A stretch of DNA of 64,000 nt from Zeus faber (taxonomy: Eukaryota > Chordata > Actinopteri > Zeiformes > Zeidae). Made by a program: the position numbers and the translations under genes. The stretch is taken from positions 35,944,817-36,008,816 of the forward strand of contig OY482848.1 in NCBI GenBank assembly GCA_960531495.1. The letters run 5' to 3'. Each line of letters starts with the position of its first letter. The stretch's first letter is position 1. Below are positions 1-12,800 of this stretch, piece by piece. The notes beneath the pieces are model-generated. The model was given only the letters and a program-made list of their open reading frames with translations, was not told the origin of the DNA and did no database searches.

Positions 1-172
1 TAACACAACTAACAAAAATAACCAGAATAAGAAAAATAACCTGAATAAGAAAAATAACAAGAATTAGAAAAATAACAAGAATAAGAAAAATAACCAGAAT
101 GAGGTGAACAACCAGAATAAGGTGAACAACCAGAATAAGTGGATATTTTGAGTAAGGTATTCTCTCACTCAC

Positions 173-3100
173 TCCTTCTCCTTCTGTCTGAAGTAGTCGT
201 TGATCACCTCCTGCAGTCGAGCGCTGTCGGGTTCGATGAAACCCTCCAGCTCCGTGTTGTCCAGCGCGCCGATCTCATCGTCGTCAAACTGCTCAAAAAA
301 CTAAAAAATATATAAAAAAATGGGAAGAGAGCAACACGGAGATCCAAATGTCAAGGTGATTTTAAGGCGCCGTTAAAAAGGTGAGTTAGCTACGACCTGA
401 ACTGAAATGTTCCAATGTTCAACGTCAGTAAATGTCTCTCGGTTTATGCTGCTGTTGTATTACTGTTGTATTACTACAACAGCGGAATAAAATGAACAAA
501 AACAAAATAATCACAGTAAAAGTATTCAAGCAGGGCCCAACACTAACCCACTAAACACACTAAAATGGAAAATTATTCATAAACAAATCGACTTTTTTTT
601 ATATTTAACATGTTTTTGGACAGTTTGTCTTGTTTTCAGGTTAAACGATGCAACCGTCAACATCTCTTCACAGTTTGAACTGTTGTTTTTTTTTTACTCT
701 TAATATGTTTATCGAAGATAATTTGTCTGATTATTATATCTTCAGAGTCACAGCGGTCACTGACAACGGGGCAACCAGAGCACACGCCGTGGTCGACAAC
801 GACAACGTAAATGAACAGAATCAGGTTCAGCGGCACCTTCTCGAAGCGCTCGTCCAGCAGCGACAGCTGCTCGTTCCTCCTCATCACCGACGACGTCAGA
901 GAGTATTCTGTGAAGCGGCTCTTCGTCTCCTCGTCCATGAAGAGGAATTCGCGTCTGCCGCGCCCCTCACCCTCCTCTTCGTCACCAGAGACGCCGCCAT
1001 CAGAGTCAAAGTCGTCTTCCTCGTCCGTGTCCTCCCACTCGTCATCGTCACTGAAACGGTTCAAGACAGTTTCAGTGTGAGATCGTAGTGAAAGATTCAA
1101 GAGGTTTATTTAGCGAAAGAATGAAAGAGGAAGAAGTGAAAGAATGAAAGAGGAAGAAGTGAAAGAATGAAAGAGTAAAAGAGTGAAAGAATGAAAAAAG
1201 GGAAAGAATGAACGAAAAGGTGAAAGAATGAAAAGAATGAAAGGATGAAAGGATGAAAAAGTGAAAGAAAGAGTGAAAGAATGAAAGAGTGAAAGAGTGA
1301 AAGGAAGAGTGAAAGAATGAAAGTAAAAGAAAGAGTGAAAGAATGAAAAAGTGAAAGGATGAAAGAGTGAAAGAATGAAAGTAAAATAAAGAGTGAAAGA
1401 GTGAAAGAACAAAAGAGTGAAAGGATGAAAGAAAAGGTGAAAGAATGAAAGAGTGAAAGAATGACAGAAAGAATAAAAGAGTGAGAGGATGAAAGAATGA
1501 CAGAAAGAGTGAAGGAGTGAAAGAGTGAAAGCGTGCAAGTGTAAAACGGCGCTGGAGCCCACAGGGCTCCCTCTCACTGGGCGGCAGCGGGGGCCTCGTT
1601 GGCCCTCAGGATGAAGTCGTCCTCCAGGAGGTTTTCCGGATCCTCGAAGTCGAAGTCCTCGTCCAGAGCGGCGACGATGTCCGGGTCCATGTCCAGACGA
1701 GGCCCTGCGGCGCACACGGCATCATGTCAAGGTTCCACAAGGTTTGTCAAGCACGGAGCTGCTCATGTGCGAGGAGCACGGAGGGCCCGACACGCACCGG
1801 AGACGGGAGCGGCCTTGTTGAGGAGCCCGACCTCTTCCTCAAACTCTGAGGCGAACACCGAGGACGGCAGGTTGATGCTGGCCACCTGCAACACAGTGTG
1901 GGGGTTTCCATGGTTACAGCATCCCAAGGAGCAAAAGACGACCGCACAGTGTGATGTTCACGGAGCAACGACGTCACCCGTGCTCACGTCAGCCGCTTAT
2001 GGAGCTCCACCTGACGGTGCTTCCAGGCTGCGGCTTGGAGTCCCTGCAGAAGGATGGATTCACTGCAGCGTCACAGGAAACCACTCCTCGAAAGGTGTTG
2101 ACCAACGTTACTTTTACCCGGACCGAGCGCAGCTTCCTGTTTACTCCTGTTTGTCTACAGCCCCGCCCCTTCCAACATGGCGGCGGCGACGAGGATCCCG
2201 AGCTCAACGCGGCGTCTGTGTTTCTATGTCTATGGCTGTTCCACCAAAATAAATACAATTCTACTAAAAGGGAGACAAGTTGGGTGGAGCTCTTCAGTCA
2301 ACACGCTTCCTCCTTCTCTTATCCCCAAAGTGGGTTGATGGTTTCCACCGAGCCATCTGAGCGATCGTAAAGCCATCTGGTTGTCTAAGTTGTCTATTGC
2401 TCCTCTAAGAATTTGGATTAATGATGTAAAAAACTGGTACTTTTCACAATCGCATGTCTCCATCCAAATTGAATGGGAATTTAGAAACGCTCATTAAACA
2501 AAATGTGAATGAGGTGAGTTTCCAGTTTGGTTGAGGGTGGGGTTGTCCAGGTCATCAAGTTGTTGTAGATGACATTTTTCTATTTAATGAAATTGAGTCT
2601 TGCAGTATTTCTACTATCTGCTCCACATTTCCCGTAAATTTATATGCAAACATTTGACATGGAATCCGACGACCTGACAACGCGGTTTGTTCTATTTTAT
2701 GCCACTATCACACGGTGCCATCAAATGAACAAAAGACAGTTCAATTATTAATCCTCATTATTTCTATTAACAACAACAATTAGTTGTTATTATTTTAAGT
2801 TGATGATGATAATGATGATGGTCCTTCTGACTCACAGGGGCGGCCTGGTCCCTTTTGTCCTCTTCCTCATCTTCGTCCCTCGGGAGGTGGACGGGTCGCC
2901 TGTGCGCCGGTCCGGCGGCGGCCACCAGCTCGGCGGGCGTGGCCGCCTCCTTCAGGTGCTGCAGGTAGTCGTAGTCATCGTCGAAGAAGACGCCGAACTC
3001 CCGCTGCTGCGCTCGCTGCTTCTCCACCGCCGCCTGCGGAGCAGGAAGCGCAGACCCGACGGAGGAAAGTTTTTAACAGACGGATGACAATAACCATGGA

Positions 3101-4758
3101 AATAAACGATGAAACAGTGAAGCAGAAACTAAAGATAACAAGAAATCGGTAAAGTACAGCATAAGGCTCCCCCCGACTAAATTTCCCTAGTCGACTATTA
3201 ACCGTCAGTTCAAGCCATTAGTTGACTAATCATCGCACATTTATGATATTCATTTATTAATTTCTTTCGGAGAGCGACTGGATTAGAGAGGGAGCGATTG
3301 GAGCGCATTTTGTGAGCCGGCCTCCCTCTCCGACGGTACTGACTGTGTGCGCTAGTGATGGGGTGCCTGCGATCGGCGCCAAAACGGTTTTATTTTATTT
3401 TACGTCTCCTTGTGGAAGGGAACCCTGCGGAACGGGGCCAATTTCTCCGTGACTCTCTCCCCCGATCACCCCCCACTCTCCGCCCCGCCCCCACACTGTT
3501 ATCGATCGGGGAGCACGGAGAACTGTTCCATTCATGATTCCCCTAATTTATAATTCATCATTGAGATGCTATCCCTGTGTATTTTGTAAGATGCTATCTG
3601 TTTTATCCTCTTATTGTAATGAACACTGACAGTGGGGAAAAAAAACACTGCTCGACTTGACAGGGTTTCTGGCTTATGATTCCACTTTCTAGGGCAGCCC
3701 TACATGAGATGTTGAAGTTTGAGCTTGTTATCGGCTCCTTCAGTACAAGGTGTAGGAGCTGAGCGTGGCCTCCGCCCGTGGCCTCCGCCCGTGGCCTCCG
3801 CCCGTGGCCTCCGCCCGTGGCCTCCGCCCGTGGCCTCCGCCCGTGGCCTCCGCCAAGTGGCCTCCGCCAAGTGGCCTCCGCCCGTGGCCTCACCGAGCTG
3901 GCGGGCAGCAGGACGTGCTGAGGAGCCTTCTCATCTGCAGCCAGAGGATCCTTCTGGCTCCTGTGCACCAGGTGGAAGGTCACGGCATTCTTCTTCTGGA
4001 TGAACGACTTCTTCTTCCTGTACGGCTGCAAGAGGCAGGAAACAGGAAACATCAGCATCATCGGGTGTTTGCTGTCAACCTTTTGGTTTATAGGCTTATT
4101 GCCAACAATTTGTTATCATATTTAGTGGCAGGTTTACTCTACATCACCATTTCTATCTCAAGTTAATCATCCGCTTTGCGGAAGTTACAAGTTCACAAGT
4201 TATTGTATAGGATCGTATATTTACTTTTGGCCATGACCTTTTATTTTTAATCTTTTATTTTCTATTGTTTTTCCTGTTCTTTTATAACGTTATAATCATT
4301 GTTTATTGTGAGGTTTGGTGTATATTAAATACTGTCCACTTTTTCCATTTTCTGGTTTATATTTATATTGTGTTGTTTTGTTATTATAACGTAAATCACT
4401 GCACTTTGCTTTGGGTGGTGAGAACTATAACTTCTATTTCCAGCTGATTGTGATGTAAACAGAACAGATAGTAAACAGAATATAAAATGATGTACATACA
4501 ATTATAACAGTGTGATATTTCCAGAACTTCACCCAAGGGATTATTCAAGTGTTGTCTTATGATATCATTTTAAAAAAAACACGTTAGCAAGGATATTTCA
4601 CCATTTTATTACCTTAATATACTTAACATTCCTCTACTTTATTGTGTGATCGTACTGTTTGATCCAGTTTCAGCTCCTGTTGTTGTTTGTTAGTTGTTGT
4701 TTGTTAGCTGTTAGCTGTTAGCTGAGTGAGCATCGTGACACAAAGCGTCGCTTACCAT
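173..4758 (-). CDS. ltv1: LTV1 ribosome biogenesis factor (5' part; continues beyond window start)
   Basis: LTV1 is a conserved factor for maturation and nuclear export of the 40S ribosomal subunit. Coding exons on the minus strand are 4758-4756 (only the ATG, followed by gtaagc), 4025-3894, 3033-2836, 1885-1798, 1704-1578, 1050-837 and 300-173. All junctions are AG/GT and in phase, giving about 296 codons; the human protein is about 475 residues, so the C-terminal third lies to the left of the window. Diagnostic stretches seen are YRKKKSFIQKKNAVTFHLV, GVFFDDDYDYLQHLKE, LPSSVFASEFEEEVGLLNKA, DPDIVAALDEDFDFEDPENL, ETKSRFTEYSLTSSVMRRNE and FFEQFDDDEIGALDN. All match the LTV1 family in order. 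An acidic stretch in exon 6 is typical. The last visible exon ends in phase 2 before a gtgagt donor, so the gene is partial here and not truncated. Confidence 0.94.
1085..1548. repeat. GAAAGA/GTGAAA-type degenerate tandem repeat filling an ltv1 intron
   Basis: About 460 bp of loosely periodic gaaagaatgaaagagt-like units occupy nearly all of the 527-bp intron between ltv1 exons 5 and 6. In the sense (minus) orientation the tract is strongly pyrimidine-rich (CTTTCA, CTTTCATT units). It lies just upstream of the exon 6 acceptor. The open frames over it are repeat artefacts. Confidence 0.85.
3163..3702. mobile_element. Non-autonomous DNA transposon remnant in ltv1 intron 2 (hAT-like ends)
   Basis: The left end reads AGGCTCCCCCCGACTAAA. 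The right end, read on the other strand, begins AGGGCTGCCCTAGAAAGTGG, so the two form an imperfect terminal inverted repeat about 540 bp apart. No transposase frame is present inside. I could not find a convincing 8-bp target-site duplication. The superfamily call rests on the general look of the ends and is tentative. Confidence 0.4.
3764..3890. repeat. 12-bp minisatellite next to the ltv1 exon 2 splice donor
   Basis: About nine to ten copies of CCGTGGCCTCCG-type units, two of them variant (GCCAAGTGGCCT). The array starts within a few bases of the donor of ltv1 exon 2 (exon end 3894), on the intron side. Confidence 0.9.
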
Positions 4759-5350
4759 CGTTCAGCAGAAAGTCCGATGGTTTCATTCGATTATTCAGCA
4801 CAAAAAACGTTGAATTTAAAAGAATACTTTCATATAAAAGTTCCTGTTTGTCGTGACACAAGGTGTAAAAACCCCTAAAGTCGCAGTTTGTTGACGCACG
4901 TTGCTCCGTTCACCACGCCGCCATGCGTGGAAGGAACCACTGCAGCCACAGCGGGGGAGTGGGAGCCACCAAGAGGTCGTTTGGTGGGATGTGAACGTGA
5001 TTATACGACGGGATACGCGACATGAGATCCGTGTTGACATTCTGGAAAATATAAAAATTCATAAACAAGTTCCCAAAATACGGAATGATATTCCTGTTTA
5101 CAATGGCAGGCAATACCGCGACCCCCCTTTGTTATAGTTGGCATAATCTACAAGACGGCGGTAATCGACTGTCGATAGAGTCGATAAAATAAAATAAAAA
5201 ATAAAATGTAATTAAATATAAAAAATATAATATAAAAATACAATTAAATACGAAATGAAAATATGATATCATATAATATAAAAATAGACTGGAATAAAAT
5301 AAAATAAAACACATTGTAAAAATAAAATAACAAAAAATTGAATAAAATAG
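4759..5350. other. Upstream region of ltv1; no gene seen
   Basis: This stretch should hold the ltv1 5' UTR and promoter, because the ATG-only first coding exon ends at 4756. The sequence just upstream is not obviously CpG-dense and I see no clear TATA box. From about 5185 it becomes A/T-rich with ATAAAAT-like runs. No credible coding frame was found on either strand. Confidence 0.4.
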
Positions 5351-5778
5351 AAACAGAAGAAGAAGAAACAGTTTTTATTAATCACACAACACACCACACT
5401 ACAACACATGCTTGCACACACACACATGCTTGATGGTGGCCGGTGAAATGGATTCTCTGCATTGAACCATCCTGGCTTGTCCTTCCTCCGGGGGCACAGC
5501 CAGGAGCAGTGGGCAGCGTACGTGGACGCGCCCGGGGACCAGGTGATAAGTGTCCATCGCTGGTCAGACCATGATGGGTGCATGTTTTTGGTGGGGGTCC
5601 TTACTGACGTGAGGTGGAGGAAACCCCATGTGAGCACGGGGAGAACATGCAAACTCCACACAGAAAGGCTCCAATTTGGAGATAACCCACCGGAGCACAG
5701 TGCCAACAGCCAACCAGGCGGGAATCGAACCCAGGACCTTCTTGCTGTGAGGCAGCAGTGCAATGCACTGCGCCAAAT
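5351..5778 (-). mobile_element. tRNA-headed SINE-like dispersed repeat, copy 1
   Basis: Read on the minus strand, this begins GCGCAGTGCATTGCACTGC and continues into TGGGTTCGATTCCCGCC, which fits pol III A-box and B-box positions of a tRNA-derived SINE head. The body is about 430 bp and ends in an A-rich AATAAAAACTG tail with TTC-type microsatellite. A near-identical copy lies at 33668-34103 in the same orientation. Short frames across it are not genes. Confidence 0.7.
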
Positions 5779-5847
5779 ATGAAAATAAAATAAATGGACT
5801 CCATGTACGAATGGACGATGTGAGCTTGGCTCTGTGGGAGTTGGATC

Positions 5848-8740
5848 TACAGGGGAAGGTAACCCTACAGGTGAGGGTTATCCTACAGGTGAGGATTACC
5901 CTACAGGTGAGGATTACCCTACAGGTGAGGTAACCCTACAGGTGAGGGTTATCCTACAGGTGAGGATTACCCTACAGGTGAGGTAACCCTACAGGTGAGG
6001 GTTATCCTACAGGTGAGGGTTATCCTACTGGTGAGGGTTATCCTACGGGTAAAGTTACCCTACAGGTGAGTGTTATCCTACAGGTGAGGGTTACCCTACA
6101 GGTGAGGGTTATCCTACGGGTAAAGTTACCCTACAGGTGAGTGTTATCCTACAGGTGAGTGTTACCCTACAGGTGAGGGTTATCCTACAGGCGAGGGTTA
6201 CCCTACAGGTGAGGGTTATCCTACTTGTGAGGTAACCCTACAGGTAAAGTTACCCTACAGGTGAGGGTTACCCTACAGGTGAGGGTTATCCTACAGGTGA
6301 GGGTTACCCTACGGGTAAGGTTATCCTACAGGTGAGGGTTACCCTACAGGTGAGTGTTACCCTACAGGTGAGGTAACCCTACAGGTGAGGGTTATCCTAC
6401 AGGTGAGGGTTATCCTACTGGTGAGGTAACCCTACAGGTGAGGGTTAGCCTACAGGTAAGGGTTATCCTACGGGTAAAGTTACCCTACAGGTGAGGGTTA
6501 TCCTACAGGTGAGGGTTATCCTACGGGTAAAGTTACCCTACAGGTGAGGGTTATCCTACTGGTGAGGTAACCCTTCAGGTGAGGGTTATCCTACTGGTGA
6601 GGGTTATCCTACAGGTGAGGGTTATCCTACGGGTAAAGTTACCCTACAGGTGAGTGTTATCCTACAGGTGAGGGTTACCCTACAGGTGAGGGTTATCCTA
6701 CTGGTGAGGGTTATCCTACAGGTGAGGGTTATCCTACGGGTAAAGTTACCCTACAGGTGAGGGTTACCCTACAGGTGAGGGTTATCCTACTGGGGAGGTA
6801 ACCCTTCAGGTGAGGGTTATCCTACAGGTGAGGGTTATCCTACAGGTGAGTGTTATCCTACAGGTGAGGGTTATCCTACTGGTGAGGGTTATCCTACGGG
6901 TAAAGTTACCCTACAGGTGAGGGTTATCCTACAGGTGAGGGTTATCCTACTGGTGAGGTAACCCTTCAGGTGAGGGTTATCCTACAGGTGAGGGTTATCC
7001 TACAGGTGAGTGTTATCCTACAGGTGAGGGTTATCCTACGGCTAAAGTTACCCTACAGGTGAGGGTTATCCTACAGGTGAGGGTTATCCTACTGGTGAGG
7101 TAACCCTACAGGTGAGGGTTATCCTACAGGTGAGTGTTACCCTACAGGTGAGGGTTATCCTACAGGCGAGGGTTACCCTACAGGTGAGGGTTATCCTACT
7201 TGTGAGGTAACCCTACAGGTGAGGGTTATCCTACTGGTGAGGGTTACCCTACAGGTGAGGGTTACGCTACAGGTGAGGGTTATCCTACGGCTAAGGTTAT
7301 CCTACAGGTGAGGGTTACCCTACAGGTGAGGGTTACCCTACAGGTGAGGGCTACCCTACAGGTAAGGGTTATCCTAAAGGTGAGGGTTATCCTACTGGTG
7401 AGGTAACCCTACAGGTGAGGGGTATCCTACTGGTGAGGGTTATCCTACAGGTGAGGGTTATCCTACTGGTGAGGTAACCCTTCAGGTGAGGGTTATCCTA
7501 CAGGTGAGGGTTATCCTACAGGTGAGTGTAACCCTACAGGTGAGGGTTATCCTACAGGCGAGGGTTACCCTACAGGTGAGGGTTATCCTACAGGTGAGGG
7601 TTATCCTACAGGTGAGGTAACCCTTCAGGTGAGGGTTATCCTACAGGTGAGGGTTATCCTACAGGTGAGTGTTATCTTACAGGTGAGGGTTATCCTACGG
7701 GTAAAGTTACCCTACAGGTGAGGGTTATCCTACAGGTTAGGGTTATCCTACTGGTGAGGTAACCCTTCAGGTGAGGGTTATCCTACTGGTGAGGGTTACC
7801 CTACAGGTGAGGGTTATCCTACAGGCGAGGGTTATCCTACAGGTGAGGGTTACCCTACGGCTAAGGTTACCCTACAGGTGAGGGTTATCCTACTGGTGAG
7901 GGTTACCCTACAGGTGAGGGTTATCCTACAGGCGAGGGTTATCCTACGGATGAGGGTTATCCTACGGGTAAAGTTACCCTACAGGTGAGGGTTATCCTAC
8001 TGGCCAGGGTTACCCTACAGGTGAGGGGTACCCTACAGGTGAGGGTTATCCTACAGGTGAGGGTTACCCTACAGGTGAGGGTTATCCTACAGGTGAGGGT
8101 TACCCTACAGGTGAGGGCTACCCTACAGGTAAGGGTTATCCTACAGGTGAGGGTTATCCTACTGGTGAGGTAACCCTACAGGTGAGGGTTATCCTACAGG
8201 TGAGGGTTATCCTACTGGTGAGGGTTATCCTACAGGCGAGGGTTATCCTACGGATGAGGGTTATCCTACGGGTAAAGTTACCCTACAGGTGAGGGTTATC
8301 CTACTGGCCAGGGTTACCCTACAGGTGAGGGGTACCCTACAGGTGAGGGTTATCCTACAGGTGAGGGTTACCCTACAGGTGAGGGTTACCCTACAGGTGA
8401 GGGCTACCCTACAGGTAAGGGTTATCCTACAGGTGAGGGTTATCCTACTGGTGAGGTAACCCTACAGGTGAGGGTTATCCTACAGGTGAGGGTTATCCTA
8501 CTGGTGAGGGTTATCCTACAGGCGAGGGTTATCCTACGGATGAGGGTTATCCTACGGGTAAAGTTACCCTACAGGTGAGGGTTATCCTACTGGCCAGGGT
8601 TATCCTACGGGTAAAGTTACCCTACAGGTGAGGGTTATCCTACTGGCCAGGGTTACCCTACAAGTGAGGGTTACCCTACAGGTGAGGGTTACCCTACAGG
8701 TTTAGGGTTATCCTACAGGCGAGGGTTATCCTACGGGTGA
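5848..8740. repeat. 2.9-kb satellite-like array, about 18-bp unit (GGTGAGGGTTATCCTACA)
   Basis: Roughly 160 head-to-tail copies of GGTGAGGGTTATCCTACA. Variants include GGTGAGGTAACCCTACA (17 bp), ACGGGTAAAGTTACCCT and TACTGGTGAGG. The array fills most of the interval between the ltv1 5' end and the capn9 3' end. Longer blocks also recur, for example the segments near 7980-8280 and 8285-8580 repeat the same order of variants. No spacers exist, so it is not a CRISPR array. Confidence 0.97.
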
Positions 8741-8744
8741 GTAC

Positions 8745-9860
8745 AGTCAGTGCAGGTGAGTATGTTATCGTCCTACCGTACGTCCTACGTTCTTTTGAGT
8801 GTTTGGGAAAAGGGCAGGTTGGGGTGTACGTTTTAGAGAGGTGTTAGTTGTAAGGGCAGGAGGGGATAAGAATAGGGGGCTCAGGTTGGTGGGAATTCAA
8901 ATTCTTCATAACAGAATACTTGCATCCCTCAACTCACCCAGTTGCTCCCAATATCCCTGCTTATAATAACGCAAACCTGTTCTCATGCATAAATGCAGAC
9001 GCTCTCGTGGAGCTCGGTTTGATTCCATCGCAAATCACAAACGTCAAATGTGACGTCGGTTTCTGGGCCTTTTCTTGAGTCTCTATTTAGGGAAAATAAG
9101 GTCATTTCCTGTGTCAGTTTTTCAGCCGTCGCATGGCGAGTCCTCCTCCGTTCTTTGCTCTGACTTGCTGCTACCCGTCTCCAGTAAAGTGTCGCCAGCC
9201 AATTTCCATCTTCCGGGCTTTTTCTTAGGGCAAATAAAATAAAATAAAAGATAAAATAACGTAAGATAAGATTAAATATTTAGGAATGTAATAGCTGTTT
9301 TTAAAACTCTAAATTAAGAAGAGTGACAGCTTGATAGTTTTTTTTGTTGTATGTGTATGTGAATATCCACTGATGTGTGTTATTAAATAATAACCAGCGT
9401 TAACCTAATATATCTAATTTATCTATAGAAATCTAAATATTTTTATGGTTTACTTTGACAATTCGATGGAACAGCATTTCAAATTGTAAAAAAATAGTCA
9501 AATAAAGAAAAACAAGTGACAAACCAGTGATGACATTATTCGTTTTTTATTTATTATAAATAAGAAAAATATTTATTATTTTTCTTGCTTTATTTATTAG
9601 ATAATTCTCGGTAAAAAGCAAAGATAGTGGTTTCCAGCAGGATCCATGAAACCCAAACATTTAAGGATGTAAATGATCGGTTAAACACCAAAAAAAGGTC
9701 TAAAAAGTGAGAGATACACCAAAGGCTTGAATGGAATAAAACAGTAAATATTTGTTTCTTATATTTGTACTTTTCTAACACACATTGCACTCCAAGGCCT
9801 TTTTTCTGTTACATTTATTTTTTTGTTCTTCTGGCGGCTCCCGTTGGGTTTCCTTTCTCC
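8745..9860. other. Intergenic stretch, A/T-rich towards capn9; nothing coding
   Basis: This is unique-looking sequence followed by A/T-rich DNA (about 9230-9600) with AATAAA-like words on both strands. No open frame with recognisable protein similarity was seen. Confidence 0.4.
9814..9819 (-). terminator. Candidate capn9 polyadenylation signal AATAAA
   Basis: AATAAA on the minus strand lies 42-47 nt downstream of the capn9 stop codon (9861-9863). It is the nearest canonical hexamer. Other A/T-rich hexamers further downstream (9540-9600) could also be used. Confidence 0.4.
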
Positions 9861-12800
9861 TCAGACGTTCATGGACATCATCAGGAACTGAGGGATGGAA
9901 GACACACAAAAAGTGCTCGTATCTTATATCTATATTCATATCTATGCTCATGTCTATCAGGGTTACACACGGGTGCACTTTACCCATTTATCCACTGTAT
10001 TTATCCATAAAATGCTGCTTCTGGTACAACATTCATTCTGACAAAACAGTGTGTTCTGAAGCCTTTAAACACCCTCTCAGGGGCTAAAAACTCAATAATA
10101 TATAATAGTAATATATAATAATACAAATATATAATAATATATAATAATAATATATAATAACAAAAATCAATAATAATAAATAATAATAAAATATAACAAT
10201 ACAAATATATAATAATATATAACAATAATTATAATAATAATAATAATAATAATTCTGAGTTAAAGCTCCTTGTTCTTTAGCTTCTTGCCAATGGACAGAG
10301 CCTCAGAAAGTAAACAAATCCAGTATTTTGATTCAACCGTTTCCTTCCTGGACCTACACGGGTTCAACCCTTTGGAGGCTGCGGGTTCCTGCCTGTACAG
10401 AGCTACTCTGTAGACTTTACTTTTTCCACGTTTCATTCTGTTTTTTGGGGCGTTACGTGGGTCGGTGTGGTCGAAACGCCATTTACCTGCATGATGTTCA
10501 TGTTGACCCTCCCCGTCTTGCGTTTGTCCAGCGCTTGGAAGACGCCTGGTTGAGAGACGCACACATAGAGCACAGGTGAAGGGTCCAGGTTGGGGTTTGT
10601 AAATACTCACACTTGTCATGTCATCGCTGTTGTCATCACGGGTGGGGCTGCGGAGCGTTTGAAATGAACCACGACACTGATCCTTAAGCCTTGACCTTGT
10701 CTACTGACTTGGAGAACCATTCTCCACTAATCCTCTAAAAAGAGAAAAATGATGATGGTTCTAAAAGGTCAGACACCACATCGAAATTTAAACCGGCCTT
10801 TGTTTTACTCTGTAATCTGCACCGTATCTGTTTCCTAACTACTTTTATATGTACTGTATATATATTTTTATGTTGGGTAGGTTATGTTATACAGTAGGTG
10901 CTGTATAAATGAACATCAACAGAGCTTTGGTTCTATTTTCTACTTAAATGTAACATCTGCTGCAGAACTCCAGATCACTTTTGGTAACGTTTGAAAAATA
11001 CACTTCATTAATCCCTCAGAGGGACATCAGTGGTCAGCGTTTCACACGTCCTAGTATCTGACGGGTGTTGGAGCAGTGGGATGCCACGTAGCGGCGCCCG
11101 GGGGCCGACTCCGGATCCGGACCGATGCCTTGCTCAGGGGCATCGGCAGGAGAGTCCAGCCCTGACACGCGTGCCCTCGAGCTCCCTGAGGAAAACCCAT
11201 GGGGACACCAGACGCCAGACGCCAGACCGGCCGGGTTCGAACACTGTGGGATCGGAACCCGGAGCCTCGGGAGACACCGGGCCACCGCCGCCCCGACCAC
11301 GCCCCACCCGCCCTGACCACGCCCCACCCGCCCCTGACCACGCCCCCACGTACGGAACATGTTCTCCAGGCGCACGATGCAGGTCAGGTAGTCGTCGAAG
11401 TCGATGTCGTAGTTTGTGTCGGCGAATCTCAAACCCAGAAGCTGCAGCAGCTGGTTGTTCAGCTGCATGCCTGCAGGGGGAGCACAGCGTTCACACTGTC
11501 ACACGGCGTTCAGCCTGTCACACGGCGTTCAGCCTGTCACACGGCGTTCAGCCTGTCACACGGCGTTCAGCCTGTCACACGGCGTTCAGCCTGTCACACG
11601 GCGTTCACACTGTCACACGGCGTTCACCCTGTCACACGGCGTTCACCCTGTCACACGGCGTTCAGCCTGTCACACGGCGTTCAGCCTGTCACACGGCGTT
11701 CAGCCTGTCACACGGCGTTCACACTGTCACACGGCGTTCACACTGTCACACGGCGTTCACCCTGTCACACGGCGTTCAGCCTGTCACACGGCGTTCAGCC
11801 TGTCACACGGCGTTCAGCCTGTCACACGGCGTTCAGCCTGTCACACGGCGTTCACCCTGTCACACGGCGTTCACACTGTCACACGGCGTTCAGCCTGTCA
11901 CACGGCGTTCAGCCTGTCACACGGCGTTCAGCCTGTCACACGGCGTTCAGCCTGTCACACGGCGTTCAGCCTGTCACACGGCGTTCAGCCTGTCACACGG
12001 CGTTCACACTGTCACACGGCGTTCACACTGTCACACGGCATTCACCCTGTCACACGGCGTTCAGCCTGTCACACGGCGTTCAGCCTGTCACACGGCGTTC
12101 AGCCTGTCACACGGCGTTCAGCCTGTCACACGGCGTTCACCCTGTCACACGGCGTTCACCCTGTCACACGGCGTTCACACTGTCGTACGGCGTTCAGCCT
12201 GTCACACGGCGTTCAGCCTGTCACACGGCGTTCAGCCTGTCACACGGCGTTCAGCCTGTCACACGGCGTTCACACTGTCACACGGCGTTCACACTGTCAC
12301 ACGGCATTCACCCTGTCACACGGCGTTCACCCTGTCACACGGCGTTCACCCTGTCACACGGCGTTCAGCCTGTCACACGGCGTTCAGCCTGTCACACGGC
12401 GTTCAGCCTGTCACACGGCGTTCACCCTGTCACACGGCGTTCACCCTGTCACAAGGCGTTCACCCTGTCACACGGCGTTCACCCTGTCGCACGGCGTTCA
12501 GCCTGTCACACGGCGTTCAGCCTGTCACACGGCGTTCAGCCTGTCACACGGCGTTCAGCCTGTCACACGGCGTTCAGCCTGTCACACGGCGTTCACCCTG
12601 TCACAAGGCGTTCACACTGTCACACGGCGTTCAGCCTGTCGTACGGCGTTCAGCCTGTCACACGGCGTTCAGCCTGTCACACGGCGTTCAGCCTGTCACA
12701 CGGCGTTCAGCCTGTCACACGGCGTTCACCCTGTCACACGGCGTTCACCCTGTCGTACGGCGTTCAGCCTGTCACACGGCGTTCAGCCTGTCACACGGCG

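Noticed and set aside
5462-5804. Possible small secreted proteins on both strands
   Set aside because: The same frames recur in the second copy at 33695-34153. They come from a SINE-like repeat with tRNA boxes.
5848-8740. CRISPR-like or telomere-like array
   Set aside because: Units are contiguous with no unique spacers, and the context is a vertebrate genome. The GGGTTA words are part of the 18-bp unit and are not TTAGGG repeats.
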